A DNA stretch of 64,000 nucleotides from Brachionus rotundiformis (lineage: Eukaryota; Rotifera; Eurotatoria; Ploima; Brachionidae), in assembly GCA_016802295.1 (NCBI GenBank), contig JAESIW010000071.1, forward strand, positions 582,507-646,506, in the 5' to 3' direction. Made by a program: the position numbers and the translations under genes. Of this stretch, positions 43,415-53,937 are shown piece after piece. The notes under the pieces are model-generated. The model was not told where the DNA came from and ran no database searches. It was given only the letters and a program-made list of their open reading frames with translations. Every line of letters begins with the position of its first letter. The first letter of the stretch is position 1.

Positions 43415-46320
43415 ATGGAGCATGTAAACGCGGTCCCTAATTCACCTGCCATTAATTATCAACAAATGAACCCGAACCAAACAATGCATGCGTACCAGAC
43501 CCATGTTTATCATTCTGAGCAAGGGCAGGCCCAAAATGCTTCCAATATGCAATCCAATGCTCATGGAACAGATCTTGACCAAAACGATTTGGGCCAAATA
43601 TTGAAAATCTTTCAAAAATATAATCTTAAAGTATTAAAATAAAACTTAATTATTTTTAATTGTCTAAAGGATAAACAAAACTTTAATTAGGAATCGGAGG
43701 AAATCTTTCGCCGAGAATTGAATAGAAAAAATGGCATTGAAGTTTCCCTCGATCCTAGTCAAAAGTAAACTTTTAAATCTATTTAATTAATTAGATAAAA
43801 TTTTTAATTGAAATATTGCTAATTAGAGAACGGGAGTTCTACTACGACATTTACGAGAGTTTAACTCGTTTTGTAGACTCGACCAAGGAAAACAAATACG
43901 AACTGTCCCAAGTCTTGTATCCAATATTCATTCATCTCTACATGGACATGATAAACAAGGACTATTTAAAGCTAGCGCAGGAATTTTTTTCCAAATACTC
44001 AGTTGTTCAGACGCCTAACCATGCACTTGATATCAAAAAGCTCAAACTGATCAGCAATAAAGATCAGCTGAATCGGAGCGAATTTAAGGAAACTTATGGC
44101 GCCACAAAATACAATGTGAAGTTGTCAGACGAGTCTTATCGACTGCTCAAAGACTTTGTCAAAGTCAAAAACTCAAAGCCTTTGGTCGATCTTATCAAAG
44201 AGAACATGATGCTTGAAAGTAGTTATCTAATTGCTAATTAAAGATTAGTTAAAAATAGTATTTTAAGTCTACAATGGACCTTTGAGAGACTACAGACAGC
44301 AGAGCCAGAATTCTGGAGGCCTACTTGGAGAAGCCAATTCAAATAGTAAAGACTCATGTCCTTGCTGGTATTTGGTTAGGTAAAATGAGATTTTTTTTAT
44401 AGATAATACGGAGAGAATATTTTATGGCTTGCTAAAAGAGCCTGAACAGGCCGAGGAAGCCGATGATTTGGCTGGTGAGGGCGGCGAAGAAACTGAAAAA
44501 CCAAAAGTATGTACAATTTATCAGTGTCATCTAATGTTTTAATTGCATTATCTAAATTTAATTATTAGTCTTTTCAAAAATTATTAACTAATTAAAATTT
44601 TTTAAGTTAAAATAATTTTTGAGAATAATATATTTTGATTTTAATAATTATTAATTCTCTAAAAAGATAAGTAAATTAAAAAGTATTATTTAAAATATTG
44701 TTAAATTATTTTTAATTTTAGAAAATAAATAATTAATTTTTTCCTGTTGACTTTTGAAAAATAAAACAAGAATTTTGATTGTTTTAACTATCAAAATTGA
44801 TTAAATGGGTATCTTTTTAAATCACTATAGATAAAAATTTTTTAATAAGTATTCAAGAATATTCAATAATAAGCTATTTATGAGTTTAATTATTAATTTG
44901 ATAATTAAAAATAATTAAAGATAAAAACATATTTTTAAATAAAATATTAATTATTTGAAAAATATTAATTAAAATTGAACAGAAACGCAAAAATAAACGC
45001 GAAGCGTTGATGAATAAAAAAAATCGCCAAGACCCGAATGCTCCACAATTTAGCAGAATTCCATTACCAGAAATGTAAAGTGATTAAAATTGTCTACTTT
45101 ATCTAAAATTAAATTGTTTTAAATCAGACGAAGCATTGATCGCATGAATCGGAAGCAAGCAGCCAAAGACTTTTTGAAGCGAGCTCGACTGGGACCCGAA
45201 TCACTGCCTTCCATTTGCTTTTACACCATACTTAACTCATTTAATTTGTAATAAAATCATTATTTTATCATTTTATTTCTTGTTATAAATTGTAACTAAT
45301 TGTTCTTTTCCAATTAGAGTGAATTGTATTGATCTAAGTGATGACTCATGTTGGTTGGCGCTAGGTCTATCCGATTCAACAGTCCGAATTTGTACCCTCA
45401 ACGAAAAGCTAAAGCTTAGAACTTTAAAGGCATTGCACGAATTGGAATCACTGGACAAAGAGTCCGATGACATTTTTAATCTAATGTTTGACGAGCATTC
45501 AGGAGTTGACCACAAGACATTGACCGGTCATTCGGGCCCAGTTTACGGTATTTGTTTTAGTCCAGATAAATATTTTGTTGTCTCGGGCTCCGAGGACGGC
45601 ACAGTTCGTCTTTGGTGCTTGCTTACTTTTTCCTGTTTGGTTAGCTATCGGGGCCACAATGGTCCTGTTTGGGACGTAAAATTCGGTCCATACGGTCATT
45701 ACTTTGCTTCGTGTGGAATGGACAAGACAGCCAGAGTTTGGGCAACAGATCAGCACCAATCACTGCGGTTGTACACGGACCATTTGGCCGATGTGGAATG
45801 TCTTTGCTTTCATCCAAATTCTAACTATTTGGCGACTGGCTCGAGTGACAGAACCATTCGAATCTACGACTTGGGCAGTATCAAAGAAACGCATCAAGTG
45901 CGTCAATACACTGGACACAAGGACGTGGTTAATGTGATTAAGTTTTCGGCTTGTGGCCGATATCTGGGCTCTGGTGGCAATGATGGAGCTGTTCTTGTTT
46001 GGGACATATTCAAATCGGTGATTGTGGCAAATCTCAACTCGCACAAACAAGCCATTTATTCATTAGATTTTAGCCGAGACAACACTGTATTTGCCACAGG
46101 CGGACTTGACAACACGGTCAAAGTGTGGAATATGGCCAAATTGAGCAAAGATGTTGAGCAATCTGAAGATTTTAGTAAATTTGTTACCAGAAATGAAACA
46201 AATTTGGAGATCGGATCATGGCAAACCAAGCTAACACCAATACTTCACTTACACTTTACAAGAAGAAATTTACTAGTCGGTATCGGACCATTTAATGATA
46301 AAAATAATAATAATAAATAG
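43415..46320 (+). CDS. TAF5: TFIID subunit 5, 8 exons
   Basis: Exons inferred: 43415-43630, 43691-43764, 43827-44218, 44268-44345, 44403-44506, 44983-45074, 45128-45247, 45318-46320, giving 692 aa with a continuous frame. A Gln/Asn-rich start leads to a LisH-like helix pair (LGQILKIFQKYNLK), then the TAF5 NTD2 alpha domain (YPIFIHLYMDMI, AQEFFSKY). FYGLLKEPE, RQDPNAPQFSRIPLPE and LGPESLPSICFYT are TAF5-specific linker phrases. The C-terminal WD40 propeller has GHSGPVYG, SEDGTVRLW, GHNGPVWDV, DKTARVWATD, SSDRTIRIYD and GLDNTVKVW, and ends PILHLHFTRRNLLVGIG. TAF5 is a core scaffold of TFIID. The length is somewhat below human TAF5 (800 aa), mainly through a shorter N-terminus. Intron 5 (476 bp) is the only large one. 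Confidence 0.96.
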
Positions 46321-46479
46321 AGAAAAATATATTTTTTTGTCTTTTATTAACTTTGTAAATAAAAAATTACCTTTTTTTTGTTTAGTAAAAAAAAATTTTT
46401 AAACTAATAAAATATAATAATTTTGACAAGGTTTAATATCCTTTTAATTAATTGACAAATAGATATTTAATTGATTAAA

Positions 46480-47418
46480 ATGTTCAAGATGTTGACTAGG
46501 CGAGTGGTTAGATTGACAAAAAGTACAGTAAGGTATTCGTCTGGACAAAACAATTTCCAATATTGTGTTAATTTGGTTAAAACAAATGACTATGATGCTT
46601 ACTTGACCACCCTGTTGACACCACAGCAAGTTATTCGACCTGCTTTTGTGCTGAAGGCTTTTGCTATTGAAGTATCTACTGTTGGCAAGTCTACCTTTGA
46701 TAGCCGTGTTGGCGAAGCAAAATTGTTGTACTGGAAAGAACAAATAGACAACGCGTTCGCAGCAGCAAAGCTAAATGAACATAAAAGCTTCAATGATCCA
46801 ATATGTCAAGAGATTTATCTTATGGCAAAAAATTTCAACTTGTCCAAGACTAGATTTAGTCGGCTGATCGATGCAAAGAAAAATTTTCTTTCTATGCAGC
46901 AATTTAAGAGTAGTCAAGAATTGGAAAGCTTTGCTGATATGATCAATTTGAACTATGTTCTTTTCAACTGTTTGGGCACCAATAATGTAGATTGTGACCA
47001 TGCGGCAAATCATATTGGAAAGGCACAATTGATTTGCCATGTGACTAAAAATATTCTCAAAATGCCAACTCAAATGGTTTACTATTTGCCAAGAGATCTA
47101 TTGCTTAAACATAAAATTTCTCAACAAGATTTGTTCAATTTTAGCGAGAGAATTTTGAGGCCCAAGCGACAAAATTTAAAAGATTTGGCATTTGATTTGT
47201 GCTCGCGAGCCAATGACCATATAAGATGTGCGCGTGGCTTAAGTGATAAAATACCCGGAAATGTAAAGCCAATTTTGGCTTCGTCCATAAGCTGTGACCT
47301 GTTTTTGAGCAAAATGCAAAAGTATGACTTTGATCTGATGGATCCTAAATTAAACTCTAATTTTAGAACCACATTTTTAATCAAATTGATTTTAGCTAAA
47401 TTAAAAAATAACTATTGA
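46480..47418 (+). CDS. NDUFAF6: Complex I assembly factor 6, squalene/phytoene-synthase fold
   Basis: Intronless ORF of 312 aa from the ATG at 46480. The N-terminus MFKMLTRRVVRLTKSTVRYSSG is basic and hydroxylated, a likely mitochondrial targeting peptide. YCVNLVKTNDYDAYL, VLKAFAIEV, FSRLIDAKKNF, DHAANHIGKAQ, YYLPRDLL and the C-terminal KMQKYDFDLMDPKL all match the order in NDUFAF6 as I remember it. The family is related to squalene synthase but the Asp-rich catalytic motifs are degenerate; it supports assembly of respiratory complex I in the matrix. Its 3' end and downstream flank are duplicated in truncated form at 49897-50046. Confidence 0.93.
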   Translation: MFKMLTRRVVRLTKSTVRYSSGQNNFQYCVNLVKTNDYDAYLTTLLTPQQVIRPAFVLKAFAIEVSTVGKSTFDSRVGEAKLLYWKEQIDNAFAAAKLNEHKSFNDPICQEIYLMAKNFNLSKTRFSRLIDAKKNFLSMQQFKSSQELESFADMINLNYVLFNCLGTNNVDCDHAANHIGKAQLICHVTKNILKMPTQMVYYLPRDLLLKHKISQQDLFNFSERILRPKRQNLKDLAFDLCSRANDHIRCARGLSDKIPGNVKPILASSISCDLFLSKMQKYDFDLMDPKLNSNFRTTFLIKLILAKLKNNY

Positions 47419-47649
47419 TTTTTTAATTATTAATAGTACTTATTTTTATTTATTAAATTAATATTAAAATAAAAAAGGAATAAGTATTTTATGTTGTTCT
47501 CTTACTGTGAAATTTTAGATATAACTCTGTAAGTATAGTCATTTTCCTCTAGGAGGATTTAAACCTTGATCTTGTGATCACTTGGCACTAAATGGCAGCT
47601 GATCGAACCACGACAGAAAAGCAATTATCTTAATGTAAAATCTTTTAAA

Positions 47650-47765
47650 ATTTGTTTCTAATTTGAGTGTTACAGAAGTTGGCACTTGGGCCTATTCTTC
47701 ACAGTCAGATCCGTTCACATAGTTAAACTCTTTGTCTAAACAATACTTTCTATAATTTTGGCAAC
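47650..47765 (-). pseudogene. Decayed 3' fragment of the acidic-protein gene at 50516
   Basis: This stretch aligns by eye with 50560-50680, the coding 3' end of the acidic-protein gene, with many mismatches (for example the segments around CACAGTCAGATCC and CACAATCAGATCC). It lies downstream of NDUFAF6 as the real gene lies downstream of the NDUFAF6 scrap at 49897. Confidence 0.82.
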
Positions 47766-47899
47766 TAAAAGTGCCATTAGAAAAAATGTAAAGAGAGTTT
47801 AAAACAATGAAAATCAAATTCAAAATAATTATTTTATTTTTTCTTTTAAATTTTTCCATTTATTTAAATTGATATCCTATTTTTGGTCTATAATAACAT

Positions 47900-49010
47900 G
47901 CCATTATTAAGAGTCTTTTCTCCGTTCAAATTTTAGAAATTTTATTTAGAGGTATCAGAATGAAATTCTCGCCCATGTTCAACATGTTTTAGTATTTGAT
48001 ATAAGTACTGAAAATTTTAATCGATTAAGGGATGTTGTCTCAATGTAGAAAACCAGTCGATAAACTCTTTGACATGAGCAAGTTCGTGCAAAACTACACA
48101 CATAAATACCATTTTAATTACTGCTAATTTTTGACAATTATTAAAATATCCAATTTTGTTTTGTTGATCACTTTTATAAAGGTGTCGTGTTTAGGTAGAT
48201 TAAATTTCTTCCGGCGTAGCCATAAAGTCCACTGAAATCACTATCAATAAACGTCAAACCCAATTGTTCATAATCATAATCAAAATTTATCTTTCCAACA
48301 ACATCTTTCTCAACCTATTTATTAGTTAGTTGATCTACTGGTTTTTGAATAAACTTGTTGGATATTATTTTACCAAAAAATTATTTCAATTCATCAAACA
48401 CACATGAATATTGTTCAACTATCGAGCTCATTTTAATGATAGGGAAACTCTCAAAAATGTCAAACAAAAAAGTAGAATCTATTTCATAATTTACCTTTGA
48501 ATTGTGTATAAGAAAGATGTACTGGACAATTAACTCATCGGAAGCTATTTCAAAAACACATAAAAAAAATTCAATGACTTAATCAAAAATCTATGATTTT
48601 GCTGCATGCTTGTATTCAAGTAGAAATTTCGAATAATGCAGTCTTTATACAATGCCATAAAATTTGAAGTATCCATTTCATCATAAGGCAAATATTCTTT
48701 GTTGATTTTTTAAATTGGTGTCATATTTTTCAATTTTTCGATTAATTCTTCAAATGAAAAGACATCTTGACCAAGTTAGATTTTTTCTTCATATTTTTTT
48801 GAGAATTTCAATGATTTAATCAAAAATCTACGATTTGCTTGATACTTGTATTCAAGCAAAAATTGCGAATAATGCAGTCTTTAGATCATGCCATAAAATT
48901 TGAAGAATCCACTCCATTCATTTTCATAAGGCAGACATTCTTTGTTAATTTTTTTAATTGGTGCCATATTTTCCAATTTTTTGAATAATTCTTCAAATGC
49001 AAAGATATTA
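47900..49010 (-). pseudogene. Decayed gene with an HExxH motif and internal 237-bp duplication
   Basis: On the minus strand several broken open segments form a plausible order: FEELIEKLKNMTPI, NKEYLPYDEMDTSNFMALYK and RFLIKSLNFF; then VQYIFLIHN; VVGKINFDYDYEQLGLTFID; and MVFMCVVLHELAHVKEFIDW near 48060-48120. HELAH is an HExxH zinc-peptidase-type motif preceded by hydrophobic residues as in metalloprotease helices. Frames are interrupted by stops between segments. The first segment is present twice (48571-48766 and 48808-49009). I cannot name the parental family. Confidence 0.5.
48571..49009. repeat. Tandem duplication, period about 237 bp
   Basis: Units 48571-48766 and 48808-49009 match closely, joined by a linker with GACCAAGTTAGATTTTTTC. 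A third start of the linker (GACCAAGTTCAATTTTTTC) appears at 49505, displaced by about 490 bp of unrelated, GC-richer sequence. Confidence 0.85.
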
Positions 49011-49498
49011 ACAAGAAAAATTTTCTTGAATTACTCTCAGATAAAACATGGAAAGAAATGATCATAATTTTTGAAAATCAAGTTGACTACAAGTCGATAG
49101 TTCCGGGGCAATTTTCACAGGAAATTGTGATAAATAAAGAAGAACAATGACAAGGATCGATACGAAATAAAAGGAAGTTTGCCCAGATAATGAAGGATGG
49201 GGTTCAGTAGAGACTGAACCATGTGGCGATGGAAGACGTGACGAAGCCATGGGCAAGTCACGTGGAGAGGGTTGCGATGATGAGGGCATGTTAGGTGGCA
49301 GTGAAAACTCAATAAAAAATGCACCTCTAGTCATCGACGAGGTACCTCCTGAGGAGAAGGGGGCCAGCGAGTAAACGGCGAGGAATGTCCCCCTCCATCT
49401 TTGTTAATGATATAAAAACCATAAACTTAATTTAATAAAGAGGATTTTAATCAAAATAAAAAAGAATCTTTTATTCGCCTCCCCAAAAATAGTTACAA
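49010..49498. mobile_element. GC-richer insertion splitting the 237-bp repeat, type unknown
   Basis: The repeat array is interrupted just after GATATT and resumes at ATATTGACCAAG, so about 490 bp were inserted, possibly with an ATATT target duplication. The core 49135-49400 is clearly richer in G and C than anything nearby. It holds short open frames on both strands (a 90-codon one on minus, about 65 codons on plus ending at a TAA near 49373), with no domain I know. I infer a mobile element fragment. Confidence 0.45.
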
Positions 49499-49896
49499 TA
49501 TATTGACCAAGTTCAATTTTTTCTTCATAAATTTTTGAAAAAATTTTTACCCAAGAACACATTCAGCATTATGACTTTATGTTAAATTTATTTTTCTTAA
49601 ATTATAGTTGAAAATTTTGAAGCTCTAAGCGGTTTAAAATTTTATAAGAATTAATTTTTGTTTCATTGAAAAAAAAACATCAAATTTAAATAAGATCTAA
49701 TTTTAAAATAGTTTATAAGTTTTAAAAAATTCAAGAATTTATTTTTGTACTGTAGACTAAAAGTTCTTGCCATTTTGTTTAATTATAATAACCATTGTTG
49801 TATGTGACTGACTAAAAAGTATAAATTTTTGCTTCTGGTAAAAGATTCTATATGTTTTCACTCAATTCTTATTCATGGACTTAAGGAATTTGTACT

Positions 49897-50046
49897 CATG
49901 GATCCTAAATTAAAAAATAAATATTGATTTTTTAATTATTAATAACATTTATTTTTATTTAAAAAATTAATATTTAAATAAAAAAGGAATAAGTATTTTA
50001 TGTTGTTCTCTTACTGTGAAATTTTAGATGTAAATTTGTAAGTATG
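49897..50046 (+). pseudogene. Truncated duplicate of the NDUFAF6 3' end and flank
   Basis: ATGGATCCTAAATTA is followed directly by AAAAATAAATATTGA, whereas the gene has 51 bp between two copies of CTAAATTA (47345 and 47396). The match then continues through the 3' flank up to about 47535, with a long identical run around AAGGAATAAGTATTTTATG. The fragment has no start and lacks nearly the whole gene. Confidence 0.92.
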
Positions 50047-50515
50047 AATTCACCTAAAGACAAAAATAATGTCGATAAGATTCGTACGAAACGAACACTT
50101 TATTCAAATTCTAAAAAATTTTTTGTTAACTATCTAATTTACCACTATCTAATAATCACATTAATTAAAAGAAAAATAAACTTAATTTAAAAAGTGTAAT
50201 TAAAAACAATAAAGCAATTAAAAATCAGACTAGACAATTTTTAGTTTACCAAAAAAACATTAACTTTTTTTTAATTTTCCTTAACAATTTACATTTTTAT
50301 TCAATATTATTCCAAATTAATATTTTATATAATTTATTAAAATTCATTAATATTTCCTCTTTTTCTACTCACTTTAATTATTTAGTACAAACAATCGATT
50401 AGAAAAAGTATTGAATTTTTATTTCAAAATCAATATTACAAAAAATATCAAAAATAAAAAATAAAATAAATTGTCTACATTCAAATAAAAAATAAAAACT
50501 ACCTGGCAATTATAA
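50047..50515. other. Spacer, nothing recognised
   Basis: About 470 bp of AT-rich sequence, likely 3' flank of the minus-strand acidic-protein gene. Confidence 0.5.
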
Positions 50516-51100
50516 TTAATAATTAGATTTTCGTTTTAAATTTTTAATAGTAAGTAAAAAATTCGTTTCTAATTTGAGTATTGGAGAAGTGGGTACCTGA
50601 GCCAATTCTTCACAATCAGATCCCTCCACATAGCTTAACTCTTTGTCTGAACCATATTCTGTATAATTTGAATAGATATTGTTTGAAAAGTGGTGAATAC
50701 CTTTAAAAAAAATACATCTATCCTCAAACAGCTTGTTTCTACACTGGTCATATTTCTTGTCTAATTGTTCCAGCTTTGTAATTAAGTTGTGTTTTTTTTC
50801 ATGGCACTTTTTGGAAACTAAAACTGACAATGGCACGTCTTCGTCTTCTGGTTCACTTTCCGAACAAATTTTGGCCTTCTTATTGGCACACACTAAACTC
50901 AGCGGCACATCATCCTCATCACTGTCCGAACAATTGGCACAAGGCTTGATTAACTTTGGTTTAAGTGAAGAAATTTTGTTCTCAATTGACTTGAGGGGCG
51001 TCTTTTGCTCCTCGAACGAGTCATCATCCTCACAGTCATCGTCCGACTCAAGTAGACAATTAATTACTTGATCAACTTTTAATTTTTTGCTCGGTTTCAT
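50516..51100 (-). CDS. Acidic protein with repeated DVPLS motif, unrecognised
   Basis: Single-exon ORF of 194 aa from the ATG at 51100. The open frame extends 12 bp upstream without an ATG. The N-terminus MKPSKKLKVDQ is basic and could be a nuclear signal. An Asp/Glu-rich stretch is followed by two copies of a Ser-Asp/Glu-acidic-DVPLS(L/V)(V/L) motif (about residues 64-95), each followed by a basic Lys cluster. The C-terminal half has GIHHFSNNIYSNYTEYGSDKE and a hydrophobic-basic end. There is no family I know. Composition suggests a nuclear, possibly CK2-phosphorylated protein. A decayed copy of its 3' end lies at 47650. Confidence 0.7.
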   Translation of the reverse strand: MKPSKKLKVDQVINCLLESDDDCEDDDSFEEQKTPLKSIENKISSLKPKLIKPCANCSDSDEDDVPLSLVCANKKAKICSESEPEDEDVPLSVLVSKKCHEKKHNLITKLEQLDKKYDQCRNKLFEDRCIFFKGIHHFSNNIYSNYTEYGSDKELSYVEGSDCEELAQVPTSPILKLETNFLLTIKNLKRKSNY

Positions 51101-51224
51101 TTTTTCATTCAATTTAATTAATATGAATTAAAAGATTAAATTTCTAAAAAAAGTTCTATTAATATTTGCTTTAATGTGTTAAGTGTAATCATTTTGAGTT
51201 TAATTTTTTGTTTAAATTAGAGAC

Positions 51225-52021
51225 ATGGAACAGGAGCATCACGATGTCAACAAAAGCGATCAATACGATTCCAATAGTCAAACATATGCCAATTTGGGAA
51301 CAATGCTCAATAATCAGCAAGTGAGCAAAAGAGAAATTAAATTTGAAAATGGATAATTTTTATTTTGGTTAAAAGATAGTTTATGGACAATCAATGGCAA
51401 ATGGTTTTACTCATGGACAAATAGTGACGCTAGCCGATGGCCAACAGGCTATAATAGTCCAAAATTCGGATCAAAGTGGACATCAGGGTAAACTAATTAG
51501 TAGTAGAGTTTTGGTACAAATTGATTGATCATCATTTATTTAGTGATTCCTTTGGCGGGTAATATGATCCAAGGCCAGTCTCAGCAGTTCACCAACAATA
51601 ATGGAAATATAGTGATGATGATGCCATCGGGCGCCCAAACTACTCAACCACAGCAACAACACCAACAGCAAAGACAAGGTGTGCAGAGCTTTAGTGATAT
51701 TAGTTCGCTGGTAAACAATGTTCCCAGTGAGCAAGTGACTGAGAGCTGCGACACTGGTGAAGAGGAACCGCTTTATGTCAATGCCAAACAGTACAATAGA
51801 ATTATGAAGAGGCGCATGGCTAGGGCCAAATTGGAAAACGATGGACGCATACCTAGGATTCGAAAGGTAGCTTTTGTTTTTATCAATTGAGCAAATTAAT
51901 TATATTTTACATTTTACTTATTTTTTTTTAGAAAAAATTCTTGCACGAATCACGACACAAGCATGCCATGAATCGGGTCAGAGGCCAAGGTGGTCGTTTT
52001 GCCAAAAAAACCACTGAATAA
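51225..52021 (+). CDS. NFYA: NF-YA, CCAAT-binding factor subunit (copy 1), 4 exons
   Basis: Exons inferred: 51225-51320, 51376-51487, 51544-51866, 51932-52021, giving 206 aa. An acceptor-like TTTAAATTAG just before the start suggests a further 5' exon, perhaps untranslated. Gln-rich activation stretches lead to the NF-YA core: EEPLYVNAKQYNRIMKRR (the NF-YB/YC-binding helix), a linker with RAKLENDGRIP, then across intron 3 KKFLHESRHKHAMNRVRGQGGRF, which inserts in the minor groove at CCAAT. The protein ends 6 residues after GGRF. It lies upstream of a second NF-YA gene, on the same strand. Confidence 0.95.
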
Positions 52022-53073
52022 TAGCAAAAAAATTTATAATATAATCTATATTGTTCTTTTCTTTTTTCAATGAGTGTTTGAGATAATGTAAATTAGTGTA
52101 CTATTTTAATAATAAATTGTTATATATAAAGTTTATTTTTGATTAATTTTTATTTAAAATACAATAGATAATAAATGACGCGTTAGGCAAAAAAAAAATG
52201 TGTCTCTATTTATCACCTAAGCCCTGAGAGCTCTGTGGACACCAATTAAAACTTTGTTTGTTTATAAATTAGATTATTTTTAAATAACAGCAAATAATCT
52301 AATTTAATTTTATCTTCAATGTCTCGATTAATATAATTTTAATGTGTTATCAAAAATTAATGTGATTTAAAGTGTTCTGTTTTTTTCATTATCCCAAAAA
52401 TTTATCAAAGTATCATGGAACTTAAATATTTTCATTTTTTATAGCAATAATAATAAGCTACAGCAGGTAAACTATAGAACTCAAGCCCAAAATTATTTAA
52501 ATAATTAATTCAAATAATTGTAATAGTTAAAAATGTCTTAATGGTATGAATTTAATATTGAAAATATTTTATAAATATCAAAAATTATTTTCCAACTAAA
52601 AAAAATAGCATTTTGATTAAAATTACTTTTGACTAAATAAATAAATTTAATTTATAACTTTTGACAAAAGGTAAATTTTTAAATTAAACAAAAACAATTT
52701 TCTATCATAATTTTTAATAACATATAAATAAAAATAAAAAAAAATCGACTAGAATATGTGCGTTTTTTAGGTTGAACAAAAAAAATTTTTTGACATAAAA
52801 ATAAGACAAATAAATCGTCGTGACTGAACAAGTCACGTGCATGCCCATAAATTGCACACAAAATAAAAAAGAGCCTAGTGTTCAAGATAATAAATGAAAA
52901 AATTATGCGCAAATAAGCATTGGATAACAATCCACCATTCTAAAAGCTATAATAAATTATTACAAAATTATGCAGTGAACTTAACCTCTATAGCACAGTA
53001 GATTCTCGAATCATTTTTAAACTAGATTCTAGAAATTTATAATTTTAAACGAATTAAAAATAAGTTCGACTCA
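52022..53073. other. Spacer between the two NF-YA genes
   Basis: About 1.05 kb, AT-rich, with no coding potential accepted. The last 200 bp before copy 2 are described separately. Confidence 0.5.
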
Positions 53074-53233
53074 ATTGGCGAACGAGATTTGGCGAAATAG
53101 AAGCAATCCACAAAGCAAGAAATTTCTATTCACTACCAATCCGAGATCGAAATTGTCTAAGCTAATAGACGTCCTAAACACCTCCTATTCATACGTCTAC
53201 TGGCAATTCGAAATCTAATTGGCGCTTTCCAAT
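53074..53233. promoter_or_regulatory. CCAAT-box cluster upstream of NF-YA copy 2
   Basis: Four CCAAT pentamers lie within 160 bp: ATTGG at 53074-53078, CCAAT at 53136-53140, ATTGG at 53218-53222 and CCAAT at 53229-53233. A fifth ATTGG is at 53278 inside exon 1. By base composition well under one would be expected in this length. The stretch is also less AT-rich than its flanks. The upstream NF-YA gene has none in its near promoter. Confidence 0.55.
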
Positions 53234-53268
53234 TAACGAATTAAATTTTTCTCTCATTCAATTAAATA

Positions 53269-53937
53269 ATGTTACAAATTGGCAATCAACAAGTAAACCA
53301 TAAGACTATTTATATTATACTTTAATAAATAATAATTATTAAATATTAAACATGTTAATAACTTAAGATCTTGTTCGCTCAGCCGAACCAGTCGCTCAGC
53401 TCGGGCTCCTTTGCCCATGGTCAAATAATCCAGTTTGCCGATGGCCAGCAGGCTATACTTGTCCAAAATTCGGACCAGAACGGCACACCGCAGATAATAC
53501 AAATACCATCGGGCGTCAACATGTGCAATCAGAATCAAAGCACTCAAATGGCCAACAACAATCTTGGCAATGTATTCATGATGGTACCATCGAGCACCTC
53601 GAACGGCACACCACAACTCCAGAGAGTGAACGTTGGCAACCAATTTGTGTCCGAATCGGACACGTCGAGTCAAGTTCAGACTGTTCTATCATCGTCTGGC
53701 GGCGATACGCCCGACAGTGAGCTTGGCGAAGAGGAACCTTTGTACGTGAATGCCAAACAGTACAACAGAATATTGAAGCGGCGCCAAGCTCGTGCAAAAC
53801 TCGAGAACGAGGGCCGCATACCAAAGAATAGACAAAAGAAGTTCCTGCACGAGTCACGTCACAAGCATGCCATGAATCGGGTCAGAGGCCAAGGTGGCCG
53901 TTTTGCTGCTGGTCCCAAGAAAACCGATCAGCAATAG
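53269..53937 (+). CDS. NFYA: NF-YA, CCAAT-binding factor subunit (copy 2), 2 exons
   Basis: Exons inferred: 53269-53292 (MLQIGNQQ) and 53368-53937, giving 197 aa. The first exon is short but aligns with the end of copy 1 exon 1 (MLNNQQ) and the intron falls at the same place. HGQIIQFADGQQAILVQNSDQ matches HGQIVTLADGQQAIIVQNSDQ of copy 1. The core has EEPLYVNAKQYNRILKRRQ, GRIPKNRQ and KKFLHESRHKHAMNRVRGQ followed by GGRFAAGPKK. It lacks the two later introns of copy 1. The gene is GC-richer than copy 1, suggesting stronger constraint or expression. Longer 5' coding exons cannot be excluded. Confidence 0.92.

Noticed and set aside
47540..47610. tRNA-like stretch on the minus strand with a B-box-like AGGTTTAAATCCT
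   Set aside because: No acceptor or anticodon stem can be closed; it may be a SINE or tRNA remnant but I cannot support it.
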